42,435 nt of DNA from an uncultured Opitutia bacterium (GTDB taxonomy: Bacteria > Verrucomicrobiota > Verrucomicrobiia > Opitutales > Opitutaceae), in NCBI GenBank assembly GCA_903940425.1, contig CAJAKX010000335.1, positions 1 to 42,435 of the forward strand, read 5' to 3'. A program made the translations under genes and the position numbers. The notes under the pieces were generated by a model. The model did no database searches. It was not told the origin of the DNA and saw only the letters and a program-made list of their open reading frames with translations. Positions 1 to 8,052 of the stretch are shown here, in pieces; the stretch's first letter is position 1; every line of letters starts with the position of its first letter.

Positions 1-420
1 CCTCCACCACCTCCACCTCCACCACCTCCACCTCCACCACGTCGACCAAGAGCACCACCTCCACGTCCTCCACTACGAGCAAGAGCACCACCACCTCCAC
101 CACGTCCACCTCCACCACCTCCACCTCCACCACCTCCACCTCCACCACCTCCAAGTCCTCCACCACGTCGACCAAGAGCACCACCACCTCCACCACCTCC
201 ACCAAGAGCACCACCACCTCCACCACGTCGACCACGAGCACGTCCACCACTTCCACCTCGAGCACGACCTCCACTAAGAGCACGACCACCTCCACCACCT
301 CCACCAAGAGCACGACCACCTCCACCACCTCCACCGCCTCCTCCACCTCCACCACCTCCTCCACCTCCACCACCTCCTCCTCCACCACCTCCTCCTCCAC
401 CTCCACCACCTCCACGAGCA
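1..420. repeat. CCACCTCCA-type low-complexity trinucleotide/9-mer repeat tract
   Basis: Direct reading: near-perfect cct/cca/acc repeats with interspersed aagagcacc units. Confidence 0.9.
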
Positions 421-437
421 TTTATTATGACGGTTGA
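3..437 (+). CDS. 3' end of a Ser/Thr/Lys-rich low-complexity protein (5'-truncated by window edge)
   Basis: Frame 3 is open from the window start to TGA at 435-437. It reads (STTSTSTTSTKSTT...)n ending TSTSIYYDG*. Departures from the CCACCTCCA repeat (ACG, TCG, AGC, AAG, ACT) mostly keep S/T/K in this frame; other frames give Pro/Arg or Leu/His runs. Not in the ORF track because it has no start. Confidence 0.6.
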   Translation, partial: STTSTSTTSTSTTSTKSTTSTSSTTSKSTTTSTTSTSTTSTSTTSTSTTSKSSTTSTKSTTTSTTSTKSTTTSTTSTTSTSTTSTSSTTSTKSTTTSTTSTKSTTTSTTSTASSTSTTSSTSTTSSSTTSSSTSTTSTSIYYDG

Positions 438-472
438 GGCGCCCCGCCCGGCCCCGCTCGTTCAAGCATCCC

Positions 473-2365
473 ATGAAACTCAAACGTGAACGCGGTGGCG
501 TGTTACTCGCCACGCTCGTTTTTGTGATAATCCTCTCGACCGCGACTGCCTCGATCCTGGCCTTGAGCCTTTATTCACATCGCCTGTCGCTGCGGAACGA
601 TCTCCGCGCCCAAGCCAGGGCGGTGGCCGAGACGGAAATGGAGTGGATCTACTACAACTTCATGAACCTCATCTTCGGGGGCACCAGTGCAGGATATGCG
701 CAATTTCCTAATGCGACCACCCTGCTGGCGGCGAGCCTGCCATGTGATACCGGTGCTCAAGGCACGACGGTCGTACCAACCACCGATCGTTCCCCTTATC
801 TCGAAGCCTATCGGACGGCCGGTTGGACCGTCCGGCGTTCGGTCGTTTACAACCAGCACAAGGAAGGGGTAATCCCATCCACCGGAAAAAGGGGAACGAT
901 TGACTACATCGATGTGAGAGTGGAGGTCCTCCCCCCTGCCTCCAGCGGCTTTGCGGGCTCCTTCTCGGAGCGCGTCGGGCGCTACTTCTCCTGTGCCAAC
1001 ACCTCGATTTTTCAGAACGCCATCTTCTTCCAAGGTGACCTGGAGATGGCTCCCGGCGGCGACATGACCATCACCGGTGATATCTCCGCCAACGGCAGCA
1101 TCTACATGGGTGCCGGCAGGGATCAACTCGGCAACCCAGGCACGCTGACGATCAACAATCAGGTGCGATATCTGGAAGGCCACTATTTCAACCGGGACTC
1201 CGACGGGAATACGGTCTACCGCAAGCCGGGCACCCCCCCGGGGGGCACCTTGACCGCCCCCGTCTTCGGTACCAGTGAAGGCGACCAGGTCGAGGTAATG
1301 ACCAAGCCGCAAAATTTGCTGGGTGGCATCGATGCTGACGCCCTCGCCACCGCGCGACCCGACTTGTTCCCGTCGGTCAACGACGTGTACCGCTCGCTGA
1401 TCGCCCCACCGCCCGAATTTGCTACCGACCAGGAATACCCGATGTGGGTGGCGGGCGGCAGCCAACCAGACGATCCGACCATCAGCGCCCAACGGATGTA
1501 CAACCGCGCCAGCCTGGTCATCACGGTCAACGAAGACCTCAGCGTCCACTTCCGGAAAAAAGGCGAATCGAGCGACAGTGACAGCGATTTCACCGGGATC
1601 GTGACGACATTGCCGACCGTCTACGACACACGCGAGGGCCACGACGTCTACATAACCGAGATCGACCTGACCGCACTCGCCGATAAACTCATAGCTAACT
1701 ATTCGACTTTCAAAGGCGCGGTGTACGTGAACTTGAAAAACGCCTATGCCATCCATCCCTCCGCCATTCGGCTGAAGAATGGAGACACTTCTCCCATCTT
1801 CGGCAACTTCGGCGGCCAAGGCCTCTCGGTGGCGACCAACGGGGGCATCTATGTTCTTGGTGCTTACAACACGACCCAGATCGGCACCGATGCCAGCGGC
1901 AATCCGATCTACAACCCGGCGATGCTCATGGGCGACTCAGTCACCCTGCTTTCTTCAGATGGCGCCGGCAACGGGTGGAGCGATGCTAATGCCCACGGTG
2001 GTCTCGATGCACGCGTTGCCCACTCCCGCACCGATCTCGATGGGACAGTGGTAACGCACATCAATGCCGGCATCCTCACCGGCAATGTTTCTTCCACCGA
2101 AACCAACGCCAGCGGCGGGGCTCAAAATCTCATCCGATATTTGGAGGACTGGACCAATATTAGTGTAAAGGTTCAGGGTTCGCTCGGCCGCCTGTTCGAC
2201 TCAAAGTACTACATCCGATCCTGGCAGCAACCCGGCTCGCCCTTTAATATCTATATTCAGCCGCTGACCCGGTCTTTCAGGTACGATAACTCTTTTCAGA
2301 CCGCGTCCCCCCCGGAATCGCCGACCACCACTGACTTTACCCGCGGGGGTTTCTTCAATTGGTGA
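473..2365 (+). CDS. PilX-like/prepilin-type N-terminus exported protein, large C-terminal region of unknown function
   Basis: ATG at 473 gives MKLKRERGGVLLATLVFVIILSTATASILALSLYSHRLSLRNDLRAQARAVAETE: short basic leader, hydrophobic helix, then polar helix. The track start at 434 is a TTG overlapping the upstream stop. Confidence 0.75.
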   Translation: MKLKRERGGVLLATLVFVIILSTATASILALSLYSHRLSLRNDLRAQARAVAETEMEWIYYNFMNLIFGGTSAGYAQFPNATTLLAASLPCDTGAQGTTVVPTTDRSPYLEAYRTAGWTVRRSVVYNQHKEGVIPSTGKRGTIDYIDVRVEVLPPASSGFAGSFSERVGRYFSCANTSIFQNAIFFQGDLEMAPGGDMTITGDISANGSIYMGAGRDQLGNPGTLTINNQVRYLEGHYFNRDSDGNTVYRKPGTPPGGTLTAPVFGTSEGDQVEVMTKPQNLLGGIDADALATARPDLFPSVNDVYRSLIAPPPEFATDQEYPMWVAGGSQPDDPTISAQRMYNRASLVITVNEDLSVHFRKKGESSDSDSDFTGIVTTLPTVYDTREGHDVYITEIDLTALADKLIANYSTFKGAVYVNLKNAYAIHPSAIRLKNGDTSPIFGNFGGQGLSVATNGGIYVLGAYNTTQIGTDASGNPIYNPAMLMGDSVTLLSSDGAGNGWSDANAHGGLDARVAHSRTDLDGTVVTHINAGILTGNVSSTETNASGGAQNLIRYLEDWTNISVKVQGSLGRLFDSKYYIRSWQQPGSPFNIYIQPLTRSFRYDNSFQTASPPESPTTTDFTRGGFFNW

Positions 2366-2476
2366 TCCGCCGCCGGCACATTGTTCTCCCGCATACCCGG
2401 TGCGCGGTGGCGCGGAACCCGCAGGGATCCGACCAGGCTGAACCATCCGGCCGTTTCGTCTCGCGAAATTCACGCC

Positions 2477-3325
2477 ATGAATAACGAGGACGACATCCTC
2501 CGGTTCGGCGAGGGCGAGCGCATGTTTGTGGTGCTGCGCGCGCGCCGCCTGCTGCGTGAAGGCGGAATCGACGCCGGTTATTTTCAACGCGGGGAGGAAC
2601 AGCCTGATGCCGACGTCACCGCCGTCATCCCCGCCCGCAACGAGGCGGCCACCGTGGGCGTGGTGGTGCGGGAGTGTCGCAACTACGCCGCCAAGGTCAT
2701 CGTTGTGGAAGGCGGATCGACCGACCGCACCGCGGAGATTGCCGCCGCCGCCGGCGCGCGGGTGGTGCGCGACCCGGGCCGCGGCAAGGGCGTGGCGCTG
2801 CGCCTGGCTGCGTGCCATGTCGACACCCCCATCTGTGTCTTCGTCGATGCCGACGGCTCCCACGATCCGATCGACATCCCGGTGCTGGTGGCGCCGATCC
2901 AGGCGGGTCTCGCCGACCATGTCTCCGGCTCCCGCCTCTTGGGCGGCTCGGATGAACTGCACGGCGGCGGGGACGAATTCCTGCGCCTCACCGGTTCGGC
3001 CTTCATCACCTACATGATCAACAAGCGGTTTGGCGCGCGGCTGTCCGATTCCCAAAACGGATTTCGGGCGATCCGGACGGACGTATTCCGCCGGTTGAAC
3101 CTGCGTTCGCGCCACACCACGATTGAGATGGAAATGATCATGGCCACGCTCGCCGCCGGCCTGCGCCTCGTGGAAGTTCCCACCCACGAGCGGCCGCGGG
3201 CGGCGGGTTATTCCAAAATCTCGCTCTCCCGCCCGGCCACCTGGCTGGCCTACGGCTGGACCTTGTTCGCGGGGCTTTGCCGCCCCCGGAGTCCGCTCGC
3301 CCCTCCGCATGAAGCGAACGTATGA
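2477..3325 (+). CDS. Glycosyltransferase family 2 (DPM1/polyprenyl-phosphate-sugar synthase-like)
   Basis: DVTAVIPARNEAATVGVVVREC...VVEGGSTDRTAEIA...FVDADGSHDP...; ATG at 2477 is preferred over the upstream track start. Confidence 0.85.
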   Translation: MNNEDDILRFGEGERMFVVLRARRLLREGGIDAGYFQRGEEQPDADVTAVIPARNEAATVGVVVRECRNYAAKVIVVEGGSTDRTAEIAAAAGARVVRDPGRGKGVALRLAACHVDTPICVFVDADGSHDPIDIPVLVAPIQAGLADHVSGSRLLGGSDELHGGGDEFLRLTGSAFITYMINKRFGARLSDSQNGFRAIRTDVFRRLNLRSRHTTIEMEMIMATLAAGLRLVEVPTHERPRAAGYSKISLSRPATWLAYGWTLFAGLCRPRSPLAPPHEANV

Positions 3326-5054
3326 CGCGGTGATCGGCGTGTGGGACGGCCATGATGCCGGCGCCGCCCTGGTGGCCGACGGCCGGGTGGTCCTCGCACT
3401 GAACGAGGAACGCCTCAGCGGCCGCAAGCTGGACGTGGGTCTGCCGGTGCGGGCCATCGCCGCCATGCGCCAGGCTGCCGCCGGCCGGCAAATCGCGTGG
3501 GCACCCACCACCTCCGATCCCGCCAAGACCCTCACCCGGACGTTCCCCTCGCTGAAGGAGAATTACTACCGGTTGCGGCGGCGCCTTGATTATCCCGGGC
3601 CGTTCTACGGAGTGAAAGTCTTCGCCAAATACACGCTGACCCAGCTGCCGACCAACCGTCTCCTGCGCGCGTGGACGCGGCACACGTCCGCCGCCGCCCT
3701 GGGCGTTCCCACCCACGATGTCTTTCTCGTCGATCATCACGAGGCGCACGCCGCCGCGGCCGCCTTCTGGCCCGCGTGGGGGCAGGACGCGATCATCGTG
3801 ACGCTGGATGGCATCGGTGACGGGGAATCCGGATCCGTCTGGGAGTGGTCCGAGACGGATGCGTCGCTGCGCCGGATCATCTCCATTCCCGGTGCCGCCT
3901 CGCTGGGCTTGTTCTTCGAGCACATCACCCAGGAATTGCAGATGCGCCCGCTGGAAGACGAGGGCAAGGTCATGGCCCTGGCGACCTTCGCGGCGGAAAG
4001 TCCGGCCGCGAAAAATCCCTTCCTGAACTGGTTCTCACTGACGCCGGACTCCCGCGGGCTGCCGGTGTTGCGCTGCCGCATCCCGCCGGCGCGGATGGCG
4101 CGGGAGGTGGCCCGGAGCGTCTGGTGCACGCCGCGCGAGCAGGTCTGTCGCATGGCGCAGCAAACGCTGGAGGCCATCGTCCCGCGATTTTTCGCCATGC
4201 TGGTGGAAGCGACGGGACGACACGCCTTCGGTTATGCCGGTGGGGTGGCCTCCAACATCAAGGTCAACCGGCTTGTGCGCACCACGCCCGGCATCGCCCG
4301 TCTCGAAGTCTGCCCTGCGATGGGCGACGGCGGCCTGGCCTTGGGCGCGGCCCTCGCGACCTGGCGCCGGCTCACCGGGCGGCGGCCGCAGCCGTTCAAC
4401 GACTTTCGGCTCGGCACGGACCAGGGCGACCTGGGACGCGAGGCCGAGGCCATCGCCGGCGCCGCGTCGGCGGCCTGCTTCCGCCCGGCCGACATCGCGC
4501 TCGCCGTCGCCGAACGCGTGGCGGCCGGCGAGATCGTCATGTGGGCGCAGGGGCGGATGGAGCTGGGTCCGCGGGCCCTGGGCACGCGCAGCATTGTCGC
4601 CCGTGCCGATAACATCACGGCCCGCGACGATCTCAATCTGCGGCTCAAACGCCGGGTCTGGTTCCAGCCTTTTTGCCCCTCCATTCTGCTCTCGGAGGCA
4701 CCCGCGCTGCTGGCCGATTACCGCGGGCCGCAGGACACCAATTTCCACATGACCATGGGCTTCATGACGACGAGCCGCGGACGGACGGCCCTGGCCGGCG
4801 CCATCGGCCCCGACGGTTCCTGCCGGCCGCAGATGGTGGTAGAAAACGAGGCGGACCCGTGGTATCGCCTGCTGGCGCACGTCAAGGCCCTCACCGGCAC
4901 CGGCGCGATCATCAACACCAGTCTCAACATGCACGGCAAACCCATGTCCGACGCCGTCGACGGCGTGATCGAGGCCTGGCGGGAAAGCGGGGTCGAGCAC
5001 CTCGCGCTGGGCTCGGCGTTGCTGTCCAAGAAGCCTGTGGTAACTCCCCGTTGA
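3309..5054 (+). CDS. Carbamoyltransferase, NodU/CmcH family
   Basis: IGVWDGHDAGAALVADGRVVLALNEERLSGRK...DHHEAHAAAAAFWP...GYAGGVASNIKVN...RMELGPRALGTRSIVA...INTSLNMHGKPM. Overlaps the upstream GT2 by 17 nt. Confidence 0.9.
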   Translation: MKRTYDAVIGVWDGHDAGAALVADGRVVLALNEERLSGRKLDVGLPVRAIAAMRQAAAGRQIAWAPTTSDPAKTLTRTFPSLKENYYRLRRRLDYPGPFYGVKVFAKYTLTQLPTNRLLRAWTRHTSAAALGVPTHDVFLVDHHEAHAAAAAFWPAWGQDAIIVTLDGIGDGESGSVWEWSETDASLRRIISIPGAASLGLFFEHITQELQMRPLEDEGKVMALATFAAESPAAKNPFLNWFSLTPDSRGLPVLRCRIPPARMAREVARSVWCTPREQVCRMAQQTLEAIVPRFFAMLVEATGRHAFGYAGGVASNIKVNRLVRTTPGIARLEVCPAMGDGGLALGAALATWRRLTGRRPQPFNDFRLGTDQGDLGREAEAIAGAASAACFRPADIALAVAERVAAGEIVMWAQGRMELGPRALGTRSIVARADNITARDDLNLRLKRRVWFQPFCPSILLSEAPALLADYRGPQDTNFHMTMGFMTTSRGRTALAGAIGPDGSCRPQMVVENEADPWYRLLAHVKALTGTGAIINTSLNMHGKPMSDAVDGVIEAWRESGVEHLALGSALLSKKPVVTPR

Positions 5055-5056
5055 CC

Positions 5057-6892
5057 ATGACCTCCTCACCCCGTCTTCAACGCCTTGTCTGGCTCTCGTT
5101 CGCCCTGACCGTCCTGGGCGCAACCGCGTTCTGGGCCGGCCGCGTGCTCACCGGACTCAGCATCGATGAACAACGCAATCTGGTGCCGGTCTCCACGGTC
5201 TGGGGCATGCACGCCTGCATGGTGGCGATCATCGCCGGGCTCGGCGCCGTCGCGGTGCCGGTGGGCAGGATCCTGGGGCGGCGCCGCATCCTCATCGCGT
5301 TGGCCCTGCTCATCGGCGGTTACCTCGCCTGCGGCCTCGCACCGAAAACCGTCCGCATCTTCTTTGACGAACATCTCTACATGCAGATCGGCCAGACCAT
5401 CGCCCACACTGGTCGCGCAGAAGGCGCCAATTACGCCCGCGTGGAATATGGCCAGTTCGAGATGTATAGTTCGTGGGTCAACAAGCAGCCCAACGGCCTG
5501 CCCTACCTCCTTTCCTGGATCTACCGCGTCGCCGGCGTCACCGACAATGCCTCGCATTTCCTCAACCGGGCTCTGGTCGGCCTGGCCGCGGCCTCGCTTT
5601 ACCTCGGGCTGACGCTGATACCCTGGACCCTGCCCGCCGGCGCCGCACTGGCGGCCGCCGTCCTTTTCGTTTTCACGCCCCTGGTCATGTGGTGGGGCCA
5701 TACGGTCGCCGCGGAGCCGGCCGCCGCCGCGACTGCCGCCTTCGCCTTCCTGGCCGCCTGCGTCCACGCCCGTTTCCGCGACACGGCAACGGCCCAAGGC
5801 CTGCCCGCGAGCGGCGTGTTGCTCGCGGGTGCCACCGCGCTGGCCGTCTATTTTCGGCCGGAGTCGCTGCTGGCCTTCCCGCTGGTGGCCGCCGTGCTCT
5901 GGTCCACCGACGACCGGTTTGTCGAGGACTTGTCCGCCTGGGGGGCGCTGGCGTTGTCCCTCGCCATGGCGGCGCCGAATGTCCTGCATCTCTGGTCGAA
6001 CCGCTTGGAGAACTGGGGAGCGCGGGACGGACGCCGCTTTGCCGTTGGTTTTATCGAAAAAAATCTCAACAGCAACGGCGGTTATTTTTTTGATTCCAAG
6101 TGGTTCCCCGTGGCCGGCACGGTGCTGGCCCTGACCGGCATGCTGTGGCTGCTGAGGCGGAACCGCACGGCCGGACTCGCGCTGAGCCTGTGGTTCGCCC
6201 TGTTCTGGGGCATCTTCATCGTGTTCTATGCCGGCGGCTATTACTACGGCGCCAGTTCGCGTTACGGCGTGGTGTCCGCCGCGCCCGTGGCCATCTTCAT
6301 GGGCATTGGCCTGGCCGGCCTCTACGGCGCCTGGCGCAAGCTGCCACTGCTGGTATTCGGACTGGGCGCCTGCGGCTTGATCAACTGGACCGCCGCCATG
6401 CATTACGTGCCGACCTTGAGCCGTGAAGCCGTGGAGGCCGTGGCCGACATGGACTTTATCGCCCAAACGTCCCATGTCCTGCCGGAGGGATCACTGGTGA
6501 TTTCCCAGGATCCGTGCATGTGGATGCTGCAGGGAATCAATGCCTCGCAGTTCTTCACCATCGACCACATGGTTCGCGAGGAAATGCGCGAGCTGGTGAA
6601 TCAATTTCCGGGCGGCATCTATGTCCACTGGGGTTTCTGGAATAATGCCGAGCCCGGCATCGCCGAGTCCACCGCCCGGCTCCTGGCGGAGACCAAGGCA
6701 ACCGAGGTCGCGCGAGTGCAGTGCCAGGCTTACAAGCTCGCGATCTTTCGCATCGACACGCCCGAGGCGCTCACCCGCTTCGGCGGCAAGCCGCCCGCCA
6801 ACCCGCGGCGCGACACCGATCTGGACAGCCACCTCGCGCGGGCCCGCGCCGGGCTCGCGCCGGCCGGGGCCGCACCCCCACCCGGCCCATGA
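5057..6892 (+). CDS. Multi-pass membrane glycosyltransferase-like protein (GT39/PMT/ArnT-type)
   Basis: Many TM segments; VRIFFDEHLYMQIGQTIAHTGRAEG near the N-terminus resembles the acidic first loop of PMT/GT-C enzymes. ATG at 5057; the upstream part of the track ORF is an antisense-like reading of the carbamoyltransferase. Confidence 0.7.
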   Translation: MTSSPRLQRLVWLSFALTVLGATAFWAGRVLTGLSIDEQRNLVPVSTVWGMHACMVAIIAGLGAVAVPVGRILGRRRILIALALLIGGYLACGLAPKTVRIFFDEHLYMQIGQTIAHTGRAEGANYARVEYGQFEMYSSWVNKQPNGLPYLLSWIYRVAGVTDNASHFLNRALVGLAAASLYLGLTLIPWTLPAGAALAAAVLFVFTPLVMWWGHTVAAEPAAAATAAFAFLAACVHARFRDTATAQGLPASGVLLAGATALAVYFRPESLLAFPLVAAVLWSTDDRFVEDLSAWGALALSLAMAAPNVLHLWSNRLENWGARDGRRFAVGFIEKNLNSNGGYFFDSKWFPVAGTVLALTGMLWLLRRNRTAGLALSLWFALFWGIFIVFYAGGYYYGASSRYGVVSAAPVAIFMGIGLAGLYGAWRKLPLLVFGLGACGLINWTAAMHYVPTLSREAVEAVADMDFIAQTSHVLPEGSLVISQDPCMWMLQGINASQFFTIDHMVREEMRELVNQFPGGIYVHWGFWNNAEPGIAESTARLLAETKATEVARVQCQAYKLAIFRIDTPEALTRFGGKPPANPRRDTDLDSHLARARAGLAPAGAAPPPGP

Positions 6893-8028
6893 GCACCCTT
6901 TACTCCTGGAGCCGTCTTGCGCTGCGCACCGCCGCCGCCGCCACGGGGATCGAGGGCCGGCCCACCAAGCTCATCTTCATCGTCACCAAGCGCTGCTACT
7001 CGCGCTGCGTCTACTGCGATATCTGGAAGATCAAGGACACGCCCGGCGGACTCGACGGCGAGCTCTCGCTGGACGAGGTGCAGGCCATCGCGGCCGCCAA
7101 CCCGTATCTTCAATGGATCGATTTCACAGGCGGAGAGCCGACCGACCGACCGGATTTTCCGCAGGTGGTGCAGGCGTTCGCCCGCGCCTGCCCCGATCTG
7201 CTCCTCGTGCATTTCCCCACCAACGGCATCGCCACCAAGCGGGTCGAGCAGATGACGGCGGAAATACAGCAGACGGTGCGGGCCCGCCTGGTGGTGTCCG
7301 TCTCCATCGACGGTCCGTCCGAGCTCAACGACCGCCTCCGTGGCATCCGTAACGATTTCGCCCATGCCGTGGACACCTTCGCGGCGGTTCGCCGCCTGCT
7401 CGGGCCGGACAATGTCTTCACCGGCATGACGCTTCATGGACACCAGGCGTCCTGCGGGCACACGACCTCCGAATTGATCGAGCTTACCTTCGCCGCCATC
7501 AACGAGGCGTTGCAGGCGCGGTCCGAAGCCGCCATCAACTGGAGCGAATTTCACCTCAACATTCCGCACCTTTCCCAGCACTACTATGGCAACACGGGGA
7601 ACGAGGCCAAGGACGGCTTCGGCGGCGCAGTCCACCGCGCCGAGATGATGGCGGCCTTGAAACTGGCGGCGTCGAAAACCAGAAACCGCGCCTGGTCGGC
7701 GATGGGCGCCATCGAGCGCATTTACCGTGCCGAGGCCGGCCGGTATCTCGCCGCGGGCCGGACTTCCATCACCTGCGCGGCCCTGCTCTCGACCGTCTAC
7801 CTTTCGGAAAAAGGCGAGGTCTACCCCTGCACGATCTGGAATCGTCCGCTCGGGAACGTGCGCACCACCGCCTTCGCGCTGATGCCGATTATCGAGGCCG
7901 CCCGCCGCGACGGCTTGCGCCGGGCCGTCGCCGAGCAGAAATGCCCGAATTGCTGGACGCCCTGCGAAGCCTATCCCGCCATTGGGGCCTCGCCGGTGCG
8001 CTCGCTGCTGGCGCTGGCGCGCGGCTGA
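6889..8028 (+). CDS. Radical SAM protein with SPASM-like C-terminal cysteines
   Basis: CYSRCVYC (CxxxCxxC), GGEPTDRPDF, C-terminal CTIWN...CPNCWTPC. ATGA overlap with the upstream gene at 6889-6892. Confidence 0.85.
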   Translation: MSTLYSWSRLALRTAAAATGIEGRPTKLIFIVTKRCYSRCVYCDIWKIKDTPGGLDGELSLDEVQAIAAANPYLQWIDFTGGEPTDRPDFPQVVQAFARACPDLLLVHFPTNGIATKRVEQMTAEIQQTVRARLVVSVSIDGPSELNDRLRGIRNDFAHAVDTFAAVRRLLGPDNVFTGMTLHGHQASCGHTTSELIELTFAAINEALQARSEAAINWSEFHLNIPHLSQHYYGNTGNEAKDGFGGAVHRAEMMAALKLAASKTRNRAWSAMGAIERIYRAEAGRYLAAGRTSITCAALLSTVYLSEKGEVYPCTIWNRPLGNVRTTAFALMPIIEAARRDGLRRAVAEQKCPNCWTPCEAYPAIGASPVRSLLALARG

Positions 8029-8052
8029 TGATTTGAAACCACCCACCCGCTT

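Noticed and set aside
1-420. Possible CRISPR or VNTR array
   Set aside because: No uniform repeat/spacer structure; explained by a codon-constrained S/T repeat.
274-513. Trp/Arg-rich minus-strand ORF (SWRWWRWRRRWW...)
   Set aside because: Trivial antisense translation of the CCACCTCCA repeat; looks like an antimicrobial peptide only by composition.
575-1819. Long minus-strand ORF (414 aa) opposite the PilX-like gene
   Set aside because: Antisense mirror ORF in high-GC coding DNA; the plus-strand frame has a credible N-terminal signal and domain structure.
4673-5056. N-terminal extension of the 739-aa ORF
   Set aside because: Overlaps the carbamoyltransferase in another frame; ATG at 5057 right after its stop is the better start.
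5066-6475. 469-aa minus-strand ORF
   Set aside because: Shadow of the membrane GT39-like gene; low-complexity GQ/R-rich translation.
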